Positions 16,741-24,730 of a DNA stretch of 64,000 nt are shown in pieces. The notes beneath the pieces are model-generated. The model was not told the DNA's origin. It worked only from the letters and a program-made list of their open reading frames with translations, and searched no databases. A program made the position numbers and the translations under genes. The DNA comes from JALQUO01 sp964529685 (GTDB taxonomy: Bacteria; Pseudomonadota; Alphaproteobacteria; Rickettsiales; Midichloriaceae), in contig CAZGZC010000001.1 in NCBI GenBank assembly GCA_964529685.1, positions 434,001 to 498,000 on the forward strand, in the 5' to 3' direction. Position 1 is the first letter of the stretch. Each line of letters begins with the position of its first letter.

Positions 16741-17562
16741 ATGAAAATAAAAAATATAAGACTCATTCTTGATAAATTAAATAACATAGGATTATATCCG
16801 GCTTTGGGTGTAGAAGTTGAGTTTTATATCTTAACGCAAGTTGATGAATCTTTTATTAAAGAAATTGAAGATAAAACTGGATTAAAGCTTCAGAAAGAGA
16901 AAGGTTATAGACAATATGAATTTGCAACAAATATTTTTCGCGATATCTTCAGTCTCATTACTTATGTGGAAATGATCAAACAAAAAATTAAAGATATCTG
17001 TAAAAAAAAATTAGTAGAAGTTTCTTTTGATCCAAAACCCTTTATTGATGACTATGGTTCTGCTATGCATATACATATTAGTTTATATAATGAAAAACAC
17101 TTCAATATTTTTAATAGTGGAGCAAAAGTAGAAGATAATGCCATCCTTCTACATTCTATTGGTGGCATTCTACAACTGTTGAGAGATGCTTTGTATATGT
17201 GTATTAATGATAAGCAGTCTGAATATGATAGATTAATCTCTAATATGATGTGTCCACAAACCATTAGCTGGGGAAAAAATAACCGCACAACAGCTATTAG
17301 AATACCAGATTCACCACCTTTTAATAGAAATAGAAGAATTGAGTTCCGAGTCCCTTCTGCATCATCTAGTCTCTATAAGTGTATTGTTTTTATTCTGACA
17401 TCTGTATTTTATGGTATAGTAAAAGAAATTCATCCAGATCAATGTGTTTATGGTGACGCTAACAATCTACTAAATAACTTAGAGACTTTTGCTATAGATC
17501 ATAAATCACATGATAATATTTTTAATTTCTGGAAAATGTTTAAAGAGATTACATCTAAATAA
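16741..17562 (+). CDS. glutamine-synthetase-like catalytic-domain protein
   Basis: 273 residues against about 440-470 in glutamine synthetase (GS). It starts directly in the catalytic fold, so the N-terminal beta-grasp domain that completes the active site of the neighbouring subunit is missing. GS active-site positions are nevertheless kept: Glu25 and Glu27 (GVEVEFYI), Glu53 and Glu60 (EKGYRQYEF), the MHIH motif (His110/His112), Arg182 and Arg187 (NRTTAIRIP), and Glu201/Arg203 (RRIEFRVP). This suggests a selected ATP-dependent ligase or phosphotransferase rather than debris. It ends 10 bp before ftsQ, in the place where alphaproteobacteria often have ddl (D-Ala-D-Ala ligase). Substrate unknown; ordinary ammonia-fixing GS activity seems unlikely. 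Confidence 0.8.
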   Translation: MKIKNIRLILDKLNNIGLYPALGVEVEFYILTQVDESFIKEIEDKTGLKLQKEKGYRQYEFATNIFRDIFSLITYVEMIKQKIKDICKKKLVEVSFDPKPFIDDYGSAMHIHISLYNEKHFNIFNSGAKVEDNAILLHSIGGILQLLRDALYMCINDKQSEYDRLISNMMCPQTISWGKNNRTTAIRIPDSPPFNRNRRIEFRVPSASSSLYKCIVFILTSVFYGIVKEIHPDQCVYGDANNLLNNLETFAIDHKSHDNIFNFWKMFKEITSK

Positions 17563-17572
17563 TTGATAGCGT

Positions 17573-18226
17573 ATGTATTATATCTTATCAATAATATTTG
17601 CTGTAAGCTTAGGAGGTCTATCTGGGTTCGCTGTAAAATCTTTGCCGCAAATAAAAACTATGTCTCATAATTTAGACCTGGCTGATCTAGATGATATTGA
17701 TAAACAGTTGCAAGGACAATCAATCTTAACTATTGATTTATCTCAATTAAAACAAAAGATTTCTAACATACCTTATGTCAAATCAGTATCTCTCAAAAGT
17801 ACTTTTCCTAACACTCTACATATTAACATCATTAGAAGAGAACCATGCGCTGTCTTGTGGAATCATGGTAAATTATCTTTAATTGATAGCTCTGGAGTGA
17901 TAATCAGTCACTATGTCACTCAAGAAGATAAAAAAAAATATATCTTTGTTGTAAGTGATAATAACACAGTTGATTTAAAATCTATAATAGAAGCTATTAC
18001 TCATAGTAAAATAAATGGAAAAGTTTCTTCCATCAGATTTGTCAATAGCAGAAGATATGATATCATATTAAGTAATGGTTTAGTTCTTAAACTACCTGAA
18101 AAAAATTCAAATAAAGCTCTTAAAATATTTGATTTCTTAAATAGTAAGCACAATTTAATAAAACATAATATGATTGTTGATATGAGGTTATTACCTGAAA
18201 AAGTCTTTTTAAGAAATTTATCTTGA
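17573..18226 (+). CDS. ftsQ: cell division protein FtsQ
   Basis: 217 residues. One N-terminal membrane segment (YYILSIIFAVSLGGLSGFAV) precedes the POTRA region (SILTIDLSQLKQKISNIPYV, about residues 50-69; then TLHINIIRREPCAVLWNHGK) and the FtsQ beta domain. FtsQ links FtsBL to the divisome. Sequence is divergent and rather short, but the topology, the POTRA pattern and the position directly before ftsA make the call firm. The stop lies one base before the ftsA ATG. Confidence 0.9.
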   Translation: MYYILSIIFAVSLGGLSGFAVKSLPQIKTMSHNLDLADLDDIDKQLQGQSILTIDLSQLKQKISNIPYVKSVSLKSTFPNTLHINIIRREPCAVLWNHGKLSLIDSSGVIISHYVTQEDKKKYIFVVSDNNTVDLKSIIEAITHSKINGKVSSIRFVNSRRYDIILSNGLVLKLPEKNSNKALKIFDFLNSKHNLIKHNMIVDMRLLPEKVFLRNLS

Positions 18227-18227
18227 G

Positions 18228-19436
18228 ATGTTTAAACCCAAACAAAGTATTTTGACAGTTGTTGAGATATGCAGCTCAAAAGTTGTATGTATTATTGCTA
18301 AAATTGAAGGTAAAAAAAGTGAAATACTTGGTATAGGATATGTAAAATCAGATGGTGTTCGCTCAGGCATTATTTCAGATATAGAATTGGCTCAAAGTAC
18401 AGTAAAGAACGCTGTAAATGATGCTGAGAAGGTATCAGGCATAAAAGTTGGTAAAGTTTTCCTATCTCTTTCATCTAACTATCTCTTATCACAATCATTG
18501 ACTACAGAAATTCCGACTATAAGTAAAAGTATAACACATAGAGAATTAAATAAGCTTTTAATGGATGCCATTCAGATCTGTAAAAACCGTGATCTTGAAG
18601 TCATTCATACCTTTGCATGCAATTATATACTCGATGGACAACATGGTATAAGTAATCCACTCGGTATGTTCGGTAATAGATTATCTTGCAACTTTCATAT
18701 ACTATCAGTGGCTTCTAATAGCATTTTAAATCTTCATACAGTTCTCTCCAAAGCAGGATTAGAAATTAATGGATATATTGCCGGTATATATAGCTCAGGT
18801 TTATCAATTCTATCACAAGCTGAGATAGATAATGGTATAATCTTAATTGATTTTGGTTCCGAAGTAACATCTATAGGTATTTTTCAGAATGAACAGCTCA
18901 TATATGTGGATTCAATACCCATTGGGGGGAGACACATTACATCAGACATAGCAAAAATTTTCTGTATTCCCAAATCTGAAGCTGAAAGATTAAAAAATAT
19001 ATATGGCTTAGCAATAAAGTCTGATATTGATTCTAATGATGTAGTTGAAATTAAAAGAGATAATGAAAAAACCATAATAAAACATGATGAGTTAACTGCT
19101 ATTATACAAGCTAGACTTGAAGAGATCTTACATATAGTGGAATCTAAAATTAAAGAATTTAAAATTAATAATGTAGTTATTACTGGGGGGACTGCAAGAA
19201 TATCACTTCTTAAAGACCTAATCAATACAATCTTAAATTGTAAGACTAGAGTTGGATATCCACAGAATATAGATTTTTCAAATAATAATAGTCTTGAACT
19301 CACTTCTGTATTGGGAGTGATCAAACATGTAGTTGATAATATGCAGGAGACATCTAATACCGGTAGTAATTATAACGATCAAACAAATAATAAACAAAAA
19401 CTTTTTACTTGGTTAAAAAGAACTTTCTTTTCATAA
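18228..19436 (+). CDS. ftsA: cell division protein FtsA
   Basis: 402 residues. Actin-like ATPase that tethers FtsZ to the membrane. Phosphate-1 loop VVEICSSKVVCIIAK (residues 7-21), phosphate-2 IILIDFGSEVTSIGIF (about 205-220) and the adenosine motif VITGGTARISLLKDL (about 318-332) are recognisable, and the 1C domain lies between. The C-terminus ends LFTWLKRTFF, the amphipathic membrane-targeting helix typical of FtsA. ftsZ does not follow; the next gene is a sugar nucleotidyltransferase. Confidence 0.95.
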   Translation: MFKPKQSILTVVEICSSKVVCIIAKIEGKKSEILGIGYVKSDGVRSGIISDIELAQSTVKNAVNDAEKVSGIKVGKVFLSLSSNYLLSQSLTTEIPTISKSITHRELNKLLMDAIQICKNRDLEVIHTFACNYILDGQHGISNPLGMFGNRLSCNFHILSVASNSILNLHTVLSKAGLEINGYIAGIYSSGLSILSQAEIDNGIILIDFGSEVTSIGIFQNEQLIYVDSIPIGGRHITSDIAKIFCIPKSEAERLKNIYGLAIKSDIDSNDVVEIKRDNEKTIIKHDELTAIIQARLEEILHIVESKIKEFKINNVVITGGTARISLLKDLINTILNCKTRVGYPQNIDFSNNNSLELTSVLGVIKHVVDNMQETSNTGSNYNDQTNNKQKLFTWLKRTFFS

Positions 19437-19590
19437 AGATCCAAGACATCATTTTAATGTATATAATTTTAGCATAAGAAGATATATATGTATACTGGAC
19501 CATAGTATACCCATTACATAAATCTCTCAAGATAATTATTTAGTTTTAATAAAAAAATGTTCTTGCATGTCAAATATTTTTTATTTATAA

Positions 19591-19619
19591 TTGAATTTAT
19601 AGAACTGATTATGCAAAAT
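19591..19619 (+). promoter_or_regulatory. putative promoter of the mannose-1-phosphate guanylyltransferase gene
   Basis: TTGAAT (19591-19596), a 17-bp spacer, then CAAAAT (19614-19619). Only 5 bp separate the -10 from the ATG at 19625, so the transcript would start at or next to the start codon. See the finding on near-leaderless promoters. Confidence 0.35.
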
Positions 19620-19624
19620 TCACT

Positions 19625-20533
19625 ATGAAAATAAAACCAATAATTCTTGCTGGTGGTAGCGGTCAGAGATTGCTTCCATTTTTGAAATACAATTCACCTA
19701 AGCAGTTTTTGAGGGTACTGCATGGTATAGGTAACCTACTACAGAATACTCTAAACAGATTCCAGGATAAAAGTATCTTTGATAAACCAATTATTGTTGG
19801 AAGCTTAGTTCATAGAGAGAATCTTATAAGATCTCTTAAAGAGTTTAATTATGAGGTTGACAGCCTAATTCTTGAACATGAAGGCAGAAATACTGGACCA
19901 GCAATAACAGCTGCTTCTTTAGCTTTAGATGATAGTGCTTTAATGCTTGTACTACCTATAGATCACTATATTAGTAATGAACAAAAATTTCTTAAAAAAA
20001 TTGTTGAGGTAGCTGAACTGATCGAAGATAATACAGAGAAAATTGCAACATTATTTGTTAAGAAGTCATCTGTCGAAAGCAATTATGGGCATCTAAAACT
20101 AGGAAAGCAGTTAAACTATAAACTACCTATGTTTGAAGTAGACAACTTTATAGAGAAGCCTGAGGTAGATGAAGAAGATGAAAAAATAGTCTGGAATAGC
20201 GGTATTTACTTTATGAAAGCTAGGACTTGTAAAAATATGATCTTGAAAAACGCACCACATATTCTAAATCACTCATACAAAGCAATAACTCAAGGCATAG
20301 AAAGAAAAATCAGTGGCTTAAAAGAGTTAGTCTTAAATGATAAGTACTTTAGCAGAAATACTAAGCTTTCATTTGACAAAATACTAACAATGCCATACGA
20401 ACTACACAGTCTTATTAGTACTCACATAGGCACAGCTTGGGAAGATATAGGAATCTGGAGCGGTATAAAGAGACTTTGCGAGGATGCACAACATGCAGTA
20501 GCTATAAATAAGGAAATTTTTAAAATTTCATAA
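19625..20533 (+). CDS. manC: mannose-1-phosphate guanylyltransferase (short form)
   Basis: 302 residues. The enzyme makes GDP-mannose from GTP and mannose-1-phosphate. The nucleotidyltransferase signature GGSGQRLLPFLKYNSPKQF lies at residues 10-28; LPIDH, FIEKP, WNSGIYFMKA and AWEDIGIW follow in family order. It is about 50 residues shorter than monofunctional enzymes and lacks the C-terminal isomerase domain of bifunctional ManC; the sequence ends just past the catalytic fold. Stands alone, with no sugar-nucleotide neighbours. A related hexose-1-phosphate nucleotidyltransferase is a possible alternative. Confidence 0.85.
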   Translation: MKIKPIILAGGSGQRLLPFLKYNSPKQFLRVLHGIGNLLQNTLNRFQDKSIFDKPIIVGSLVHRENLIRSLKEFNYEVDSLILEHEGRNTGPAITAASLALDDSALMLVLPIDHYISNEQKFLKKIVEVAELIEDNTEKIATLFVKKSSVESNYGHLKLGKQLNYKLPMFEVDNFIEKPEVDEEDEKIVWNSGIYFMKARTCKNMILKNAPHILNHSYKAITQGIERKISGLKELVLNDKYFSRNTKLSFDKILTMPYELHSLISTHIGTAWEDIGIWSGIKRLCEDAQHAVAINKEIFKIS

Positions 20534-20867
20534 TATAAATAATCTTCTAGTTAAGAATTGTAGCAAATGGCTTGCTATTAATTAATAAGCCAAAGTTTAT
20601 ATTATCATAAATAGAAAGAAAAAATATTGGTCTATATTAAATTTAATAATGGTCTTGTATTACAAAATGATTCATCTGAGAGATTTTTAAACGAGATCGA
20701 AAAGCCGACTTAGAGGATTGAAAAATAGTCCATATATATTCATCTTTATATTTACAAATAAAAATTCTTCAAGAGTATCATTAGTTGTAATTCCATTAAA
20801 AAGAACTTTACACCAAAGTTATAACATAAAGAATAATTTTAAATTTTATCTTATCTCACATAAAAAA
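20534..20867. other. 334-bp noncoding stretch
   Basis: AT-rich gap between the manC stop and the 3' end of tRNA-Ser. It holds a 6-bp inverted repeat (TGGCTT ... AAGCCA, near 20567-20592) shortly after manC but no U-tract. I see no gene remnant or structured RNA here; the two flanking units converge. Confidence 0.5.
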
Positions 20868-20959
20868 TGGCGGAAGGAAAGGGATTCGAACCCTTGTTAC
20901 GCGAAATCACGTAAACATGCTTTCCAGGCATGCGCCTTCGTCCACTCGGCCATCCTTCC
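20868..20959 (-). tRNA. tRNA-Ser (anticodon GGA), CCA encoded
   Basis: The minus strand folds as a class II tRNA: acceptor GGAAGGA/TCCTTCC, D arm GCC ... GGC, anticodon stem CATGC/GCATG with loop CTGGAAA, a long variable arm (TTTACGTGATTTCGCGTAA), and T arm AAGGG/CCCTT with loop TTCGAAT. Discriminator G is followed by an encoded CCA (20868-20870). Reads UCC/UCU. It begins 8 bp after the rplI stop, so it is probably processed from the rpsF-rpsR-rplI transcript. Confidence 0.96.
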
Positions 20960-20967
20960 TGATAGAG

Positions 20968-21423
20968 CTACTTGCTTTCTTGAGGTAAAATATTCAACTC
21001 CAGATGCACAACTACGTCATGATGAAGCTTAATCTGAATATCATTCACAACACCAACTTCTTTCAATTTATACGGAATAAATACCTTGTTAGCATCAATT
21101 TCAACTCCATAACTCTCCTTAATAGCATTAGTAATATCACGTTGAGATATAGCACCATAAAGCTTCATATCACGACTAGCTTCACGAATAAGAGTTATAG
21201 AAGCGTGCACGAGTTTACTACGAAGCACTTCAGCCGCAGTAAGATTTTGATTTTCAATCATCTCAAGCTCATGTTTACTACGCTCAAATTCAGCAAGATT
21301 AGCTGGTGTAGCACGTTGAGCAATAGCACGAGGTATAAGGTAATTTCTAGCAAAACCAGGTCTAACAGTTACAATATCACCGATGTTTCCCTGTCTGCAT
21401 TTTTTCAAAAAAATAACTTTCAT
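20968..21423 (-). CDS. rplI: 50S ribosomal protein L9
   Basis: 151 residues. The N-terminal RNA-binding domain is canonical (MKVIFLKKCRQGNIGDIVTV, then VRPGFARNYLIPRAIA). A long connecting helix and a C-terminal domain follow (ATRDMK-type LYGAISQRDITNAI). Standard rpsF-rpsR-rplI order. Confidence 0.97.
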   Translation of the reverse strand: MKVIFLKKCRQGNIGDIVTVRPGFARNYLIPRAIAQRATPANLAEFERSKHELEMIENQNLTAAEVLRSKLVHASITLIREASRDMKLYGAISQRDITNAIKESYGVEIDANKVFIPYKLKEVGVVNDIQIKLHHDVVVHLELNILPQESK

Positions 21424-21444
21424 GTTAGAATTTCATTATTTTGT

Positions 21445-21729
21445 TTACATGCCAGAAGCAAAAGGTAACAAAGCAAGCAACCTAGCGATTTTTATCTCAC
21501 GTACGAGCTTCTTATGAATATAGCTCGGCAAACCTGTTATTCTCCTAGGAATGATGCGTCCACGGCCTTTTGTAATATATTGCTTCAACAACTCAACATT
21601 TTTATAGTTAATCAGATGATAGTTCTGAACCAAATGAGAGTCTGGCTTCTTCCGTGCAACCTCGGCTGTTTTATTAAAGAGCAAAAGGTTCGAAATATAA
21701 CCATCTTGAGTAGTAATATTATTCTGCAT
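21445..21729 (-). CDS. rpsR: 30S ribosomal protein S18
   Basis: 94 residues. Basic C-terminal core typical of S18 (LKQYITKGRGRIIPRRITGL, HKKLVREIKIARLLALLPF). S18 pairs with S6 on the 30S platform. Start overlaps the rpsF end by 11 bp; followed by rplI after 21 bp. Confidence 0.96.
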   Translation of the reverse strand: MQNNITTQDGYISNLLLFNKTAEVARKKPDSHLVQNYHLINYKNVELLKQYITKGRGRIIPRRITGLPSYIHKKLVREIKIARLLALLPFASGM

Positions 21730-22126
21730 CTTTCACCTCTTTTTTTATTTCTTCTTTCTTTTCAACCACTTTAGGTGGTACAACTTCAATTTCATGCTCA
21801 CCTGTTTGTGACTGTATCATGAATGAAGGACTAGAGTCAATCTTGTCAACTTTGAGAGTCATGAACCTAATGATATTTTCTTTGATTTTATAATATCTCT
21901 CAAGTTCGGCGATAGCATCAGGAGATGCTTTAATGCATAACATTATATAGTGACCACGCTTGTTTCTATTAATAGGATATGATAGCTGTTTGAGCCCCCA
22001 ATATTCATGCTTGATCACTTCGGCGCCAATGTTAACTAGGATTGACTTAAACTCATCTGTGATGCTTTTAACACCGTTAATTGACGTATCCTGCCTTAAA
22101 ATTGATATAGTTTCGTAAAAATTCAT
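21719..22126 (-). CDS. rpsF: 30S ribosomal protein S6
   Basis: The start chosen is the ATG at 22126 (MNFYETISILRQD), giving 135 residues; a longer reading frame to 22174 adds 16 residues not seen in S6 and would run toward the tRNA-Lys gene. The core GAEVIKHEYWGLKQLSYPI and KRGHYIMLCIKA is diagnostic. An acidic/basic tail rich in Glu and Lys follows, as in many S6 proteins. Confidence 0.95.
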   Translation of the reverse strand: MNFYETISILRQDTSINGVKSITDEFKSILVNIGAEVIKHEYWGLKQLSYPINRNKRGHYIMLCIKASPDAIAELERYYKIKENIIRFMTLKVDKIDSSPSFMIQSQTGEHEIEVVPPKVVEKKEEIKKEVKDAE

Positions 22127-22236
22127 AATTAAAAGTTTATTACAACTGGGACTGCTCGTATCCCTCGGTCTCACGAGTTGCGAAAATCTTTACCAACTAA
22201 ATGAACTTCACTTAAAGTTGGATTGTGAGCAAAGAT

Positions 22237-22312
22237 TGGCAATCCCGGCGCGACTCGAACGCGCGACCTACTGATTAAAAGTCAGTTGCTCTACCAACTG
22301 AGCTACGGGATC
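22237..22312 (-). tRNA. tRNA-Lys (anticodon TTT), CCA encoded
   Basis: The minus strand folds as a tRNA: acceptor GATCCCG/CGGGATT (first pair G-T), D arm GCTC ... GAGC, anticodon stem CTGAC/GTCAG-type with loop CTTTTAA, T arm GCGCG/CGCGC with loop TTCGAGT. Discriminator G and an encoded CCA (22237-22239). It precedes rpsF by about 110 bp on the same strand, so tRNA-Lys, rpsF, rpsR, rplI and tRNA-Ser may form one transcript. Confidence 0.96.
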
Positions 22313-22322
22313 ACATGAGACC

Positions 22323-22352
22323 ATTTTAATCACATTTTTTTATGAAAAGCAA
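22323..22352 (-). promoter_or_regulatory. putative promoter of tRNA-Lys
   Basis: Minus strand TTGCTT (22347-22352), 18-bp spacer, TAAAAT (22323-22328), with the tRNA 5' end 10 bp further on. Spacing to the mature 5' end is right for a tRNA promoter; the -35 match is partial. Confidence 0.4.
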
Positions 22353-22434
22353 GAGGTAATGATGTGATTTTATAAATTTTTTGCAAAATATAACTAAGAT
22401 ATAGTTAATTAATAATTAACAACAAATAGAGAAA

Positions 22435-22938
22435 ATGCAGAAAATCAATGATTTGAGTCTGGAGAATTTTATAAATTTTTCAGTAAATCAACTGAATTGT
22501 ATAGCCTATAATTTATATCTCATAAATCCTCAAATAATAGATAATACCGCCTCATGTTTCGAAATAGCACCTCTTCTACAATAAGATGTTCAAAGATTAG
22601 ATAATGATTCTGAACGAAAAAATATTGTATCTTCTCTAGACAACGATATTGTGCAAGCTCACCAGTATATGGCATAGATAAATTATGCAAAAATGTAGTA
22701 AAAAGGGATTTGTATCAAAAGCAAAAATATACTAACTGTGTTAGCTCTGAAATGAGAGTCAAAATGTATAAAAATGCAATTAAAATTAAACTTTTCAAGT
22801 GATATTAATATAGAATATGAGCAAGATGAAGCCAAAAAAAATGTTCAAATGCTATGATTGAATCAATATTAATTGACTGGATTAAACAATCTCATAAAAC
22901 AGAAACATCAGAAAATTTTCTTACAGAAACTGTAAATA
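22435..22938 (+). pseudogene. decayed gene of unknown family
   Basis: From the ATG at 22435 a coding-like frame runs 49 codons (MQKINDLSLENFINFSVNQL as start) to a TAA at 22582, continues in the same frame (DVQRLDNDSERKNIVSSLDN) to a TAG near 22675, then breaks up. Another coding-like stretch in a shifted frame (MIESILIDWIKQSHKTETSE) lies near 22855-22935. Stops and shifts point to a gene losing function. Composition is acidic and helical; I do not recognise the family. It is immediately followed by the nuoF fragment. Confidence 0.5.
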
Positions 22939-22941
22939 AGA

Positions 22942-23190
22942 AGTTACATGTATTTTTCCAGAGCAAGTCATCAGAATAGGCATCATCTATAGCTTGTTGA
23001 ATAACCTTTGCTTAGTTAAGCATACTCACCTCCAATATAGAGTATATCAGCTATTTAGCCCTTATTGCATAGCCTGATAGTAGTACTTCCTCGATAATGT
23101 TGTGAAAAACCGGATAATATCGCAACCTTTGCAAATTCCTGACTCACTCTCACCTACATTGACCACTAAGTAAGAATAGTTTTATGACTC
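22942..23190 (-). pseudogene. degenerate partial duplicate of nuoF
   Basis: About 245 bp align base for base, with several small gaps, to 24227-24470 inside the intact nuoF, in the same orientation. Long shared blocks include TTATTGCATAGCCTGA and CCGGATAATATCGC. Many substitutions and indels break the frame. The matching part of NuoF covers about residues 75-155. It lies some 230 bp past the nuoF stop, so a segment of about 1.3 kb or more was probably tandemly duplicated and is decaying. Confidence 0.85.
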
Positions 23191-23416
23191 AGGAAAAATA
23201 AAAACGTTCTTTAATTTTTTAAACTTCCTAGTTATCACAAGAAGTTCGTGAGGAACTGTACATTAACTAATTAAAACAATAAAAAAATTATACTTTGAAT
23301 ACTTGGCCTTCTCTCAGTTGTATCAACTGCTTCTGCTAGTGCTCCTAGCAAACAACATTAAATATCAGCTATAGCAAACCAAACAGAAAAAATTGAAATC
23401 AATATAAAGATCATAG
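23191..23416. other. decayed DNA between nuoF fragment and nuoF
   Basis: No intact gene. A short coding-like minus-strand frame (LLGALAEAVDTTERRPSIQS, near 23290-23350) is bounded by stops and is not from nuoF as far as I can see. It is probably another remnant. Confidence 0.3.
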
Positions 23417-24694
23417 TTAGGAAGATTGCAAAATCATCTTAGCTCTCGCTTCAATTTGTGGTCTGAAGTGCTTAATTAGTCCTTGGATTGGCCAGGCTGC
23501 TGCATCACCTAGAGCACAGATAGTATGACTTTCTATCTGCTTAGTTAAGTTGTAGAGCTTATCGATCTCAGCTACTGCAAAATCACCTGTAACCATCCTC
23601 TGCATAATACGATAGAGCCAGCCAGTGCCTTCGCGACAAGGAGTACATTGTCCACAGGACTCATGCATATAGAAGTGAGAAAGTTTAGTAATTGCTTGTA
23701 CTAGATCAGTTGATTTATCCATCACTATCACAGCACCAGTTCCAAGGGCAGTACCAACAGCTCTTAGACTATCAAAATCCATAAGAACTGTTTCACAGAT
23801 ATCTTTTGGTATCATTGGTACAGAAGATCCACCAGGTATAACAGCCAATAGATTATCCCAACCACCACGCACACCACCAGCATGTTTCTCAATTAAATTC
23901 TTAAGAGGTATAGACATCATTTCTTCAACATTACAAGGATTATTAACATGTCCAGAGATAGAAAATACTTTAGTACCAACATTATTAGAATTACCGATTG
24001 AAGCAAACCATTCAGATCCTCTTCTCAAGATTGTAGGAATTACAGCAATTGTTTCAATATTATTTACTACTGTTGGGCACCCATATAAGCCGCAAACAGC
24101 AGGAAAAGCAGGTGGTTTTAGTCTTGGCATGCCTTTTCTACCCTCCAAACTATTAATTAAAGCACTCTCCTCGCCACATATATATGCACCAGCACCGCGA
24201 TGTAGGTATAGGTCAAAATCATAACCAGAGTTACATGCATTTTTTCCGAGCAATCCATCAAAATAGGCCTCATCTATAGCCTTCTGGATCATCTTTGCTT
24301 CGTTAGCATATTCACCTCTAATATAGATATATCCGCTATTAGCTCTTATTGCATAGCCTGACAATAGTGCTCCCTCGATAATTTTGTGAACTTCATACCG
24401 GATAATATCGCGATCTTTGCAAGTCCCTGGTTCACTCTCATCTGCATTTATCACTAAGTAAGATGGCTTAGTTGGGTTTTTAGGCATAAATGACCATTTA
24501 GTGCCTGTTGAAAAACCAGCTCCACCACGACCTCTCAGTCCTGATGCCTTGACTTTCTCAATTATTTCATCTTGAGAATTGCTTTTGATTATCTGATCAG
24601 TATGTGACCAATCATCTCTTTGCATAGAAGACTTAAGATCGATTTTCTCTCGATTAACTAGATTTTTAAAGATTCTATCTTTTTCTTGCAGCAT
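23417..24694 (-). CDS. nuoF: NADH-quinone oxidoreductase subunit F
   Basis: 425 residues, the flavin subunit where NADH enters complex I. FMN/NADH-binding glycine loops are GLRGRGGAGFSTGTKW (about residues 53-68) and GAGAYICGEESALINSLEG. The N3 4Fe-4S cluster ligands are in ESCGQCTPCREGT plus the later Cys in HTICALGDAAAWP. All look intact. nuoE and nuoG do not adjoin it. Its start lies only 36 bp from the divergent PBP1A start, so the two promoters must overlap. A decayed copy of part of this gene lies downstream. Confidence 0.97.
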   Translation of the reverse strand: MLQEKDRIFKNLVNREKIDLKSSMQRDDWSHTDQIIKSNSQDEIIEKVKASGLRGRGGAGFSTGTKWSFMPKNPTKPSYLVINADESEPGTCKDRDIIRYEVHKIIEGALLSGYAIRANSGYIYIRGEYANEAKMIQKAIDEAYFDGLLGKNACNSGYDFDLYLHRGAGAYICGEESALINSLEGRKGMPRLKPPAFPAVCGLYGCPTVVNNIETIAVIPTILRRGSEWFASIGNSNNVGTKVFSISGHVNNPCNVEEMMSIPLKNLIEKHAGGVRGGWDNLLAVIPGGSSVPMIPKDICETVLMDFDSLRAVGTALGTGAVIVMDKSTDLVQAITKLSHFYMHESCGQCTPCREGTGWLYRIMQRMVTGDFAVAEIDKLYNLTKQIESHTICALGDAAAWPIQGLIKHFRPQIEARAKMILQSS

Positions 24695-24730
24695 ATCCGT
24701 AATTTGGTATAAGAAACGAAAAATAGAAAG

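Noticed and set aside
18884..19324. 146-codon minus-strand frame opposite ftsA
   Set aside because: Fully inside ftsA, whose conserved motifs cover the same bases.
20718..21032. Plus-strand reading frame of 104 codons near tRNA-Ser
   Set aside because: It runs through the tRNA-Ser gene and into the end of rplI on the other strand; the apparent protein (RDSNPCYAKSRKHAF) is the tRNA read backwards.
22942..23190. A second functional nuoF
   Set aside because: Multiple frame-breaking indels, no start, and only about 80 residues of the protein are represented.
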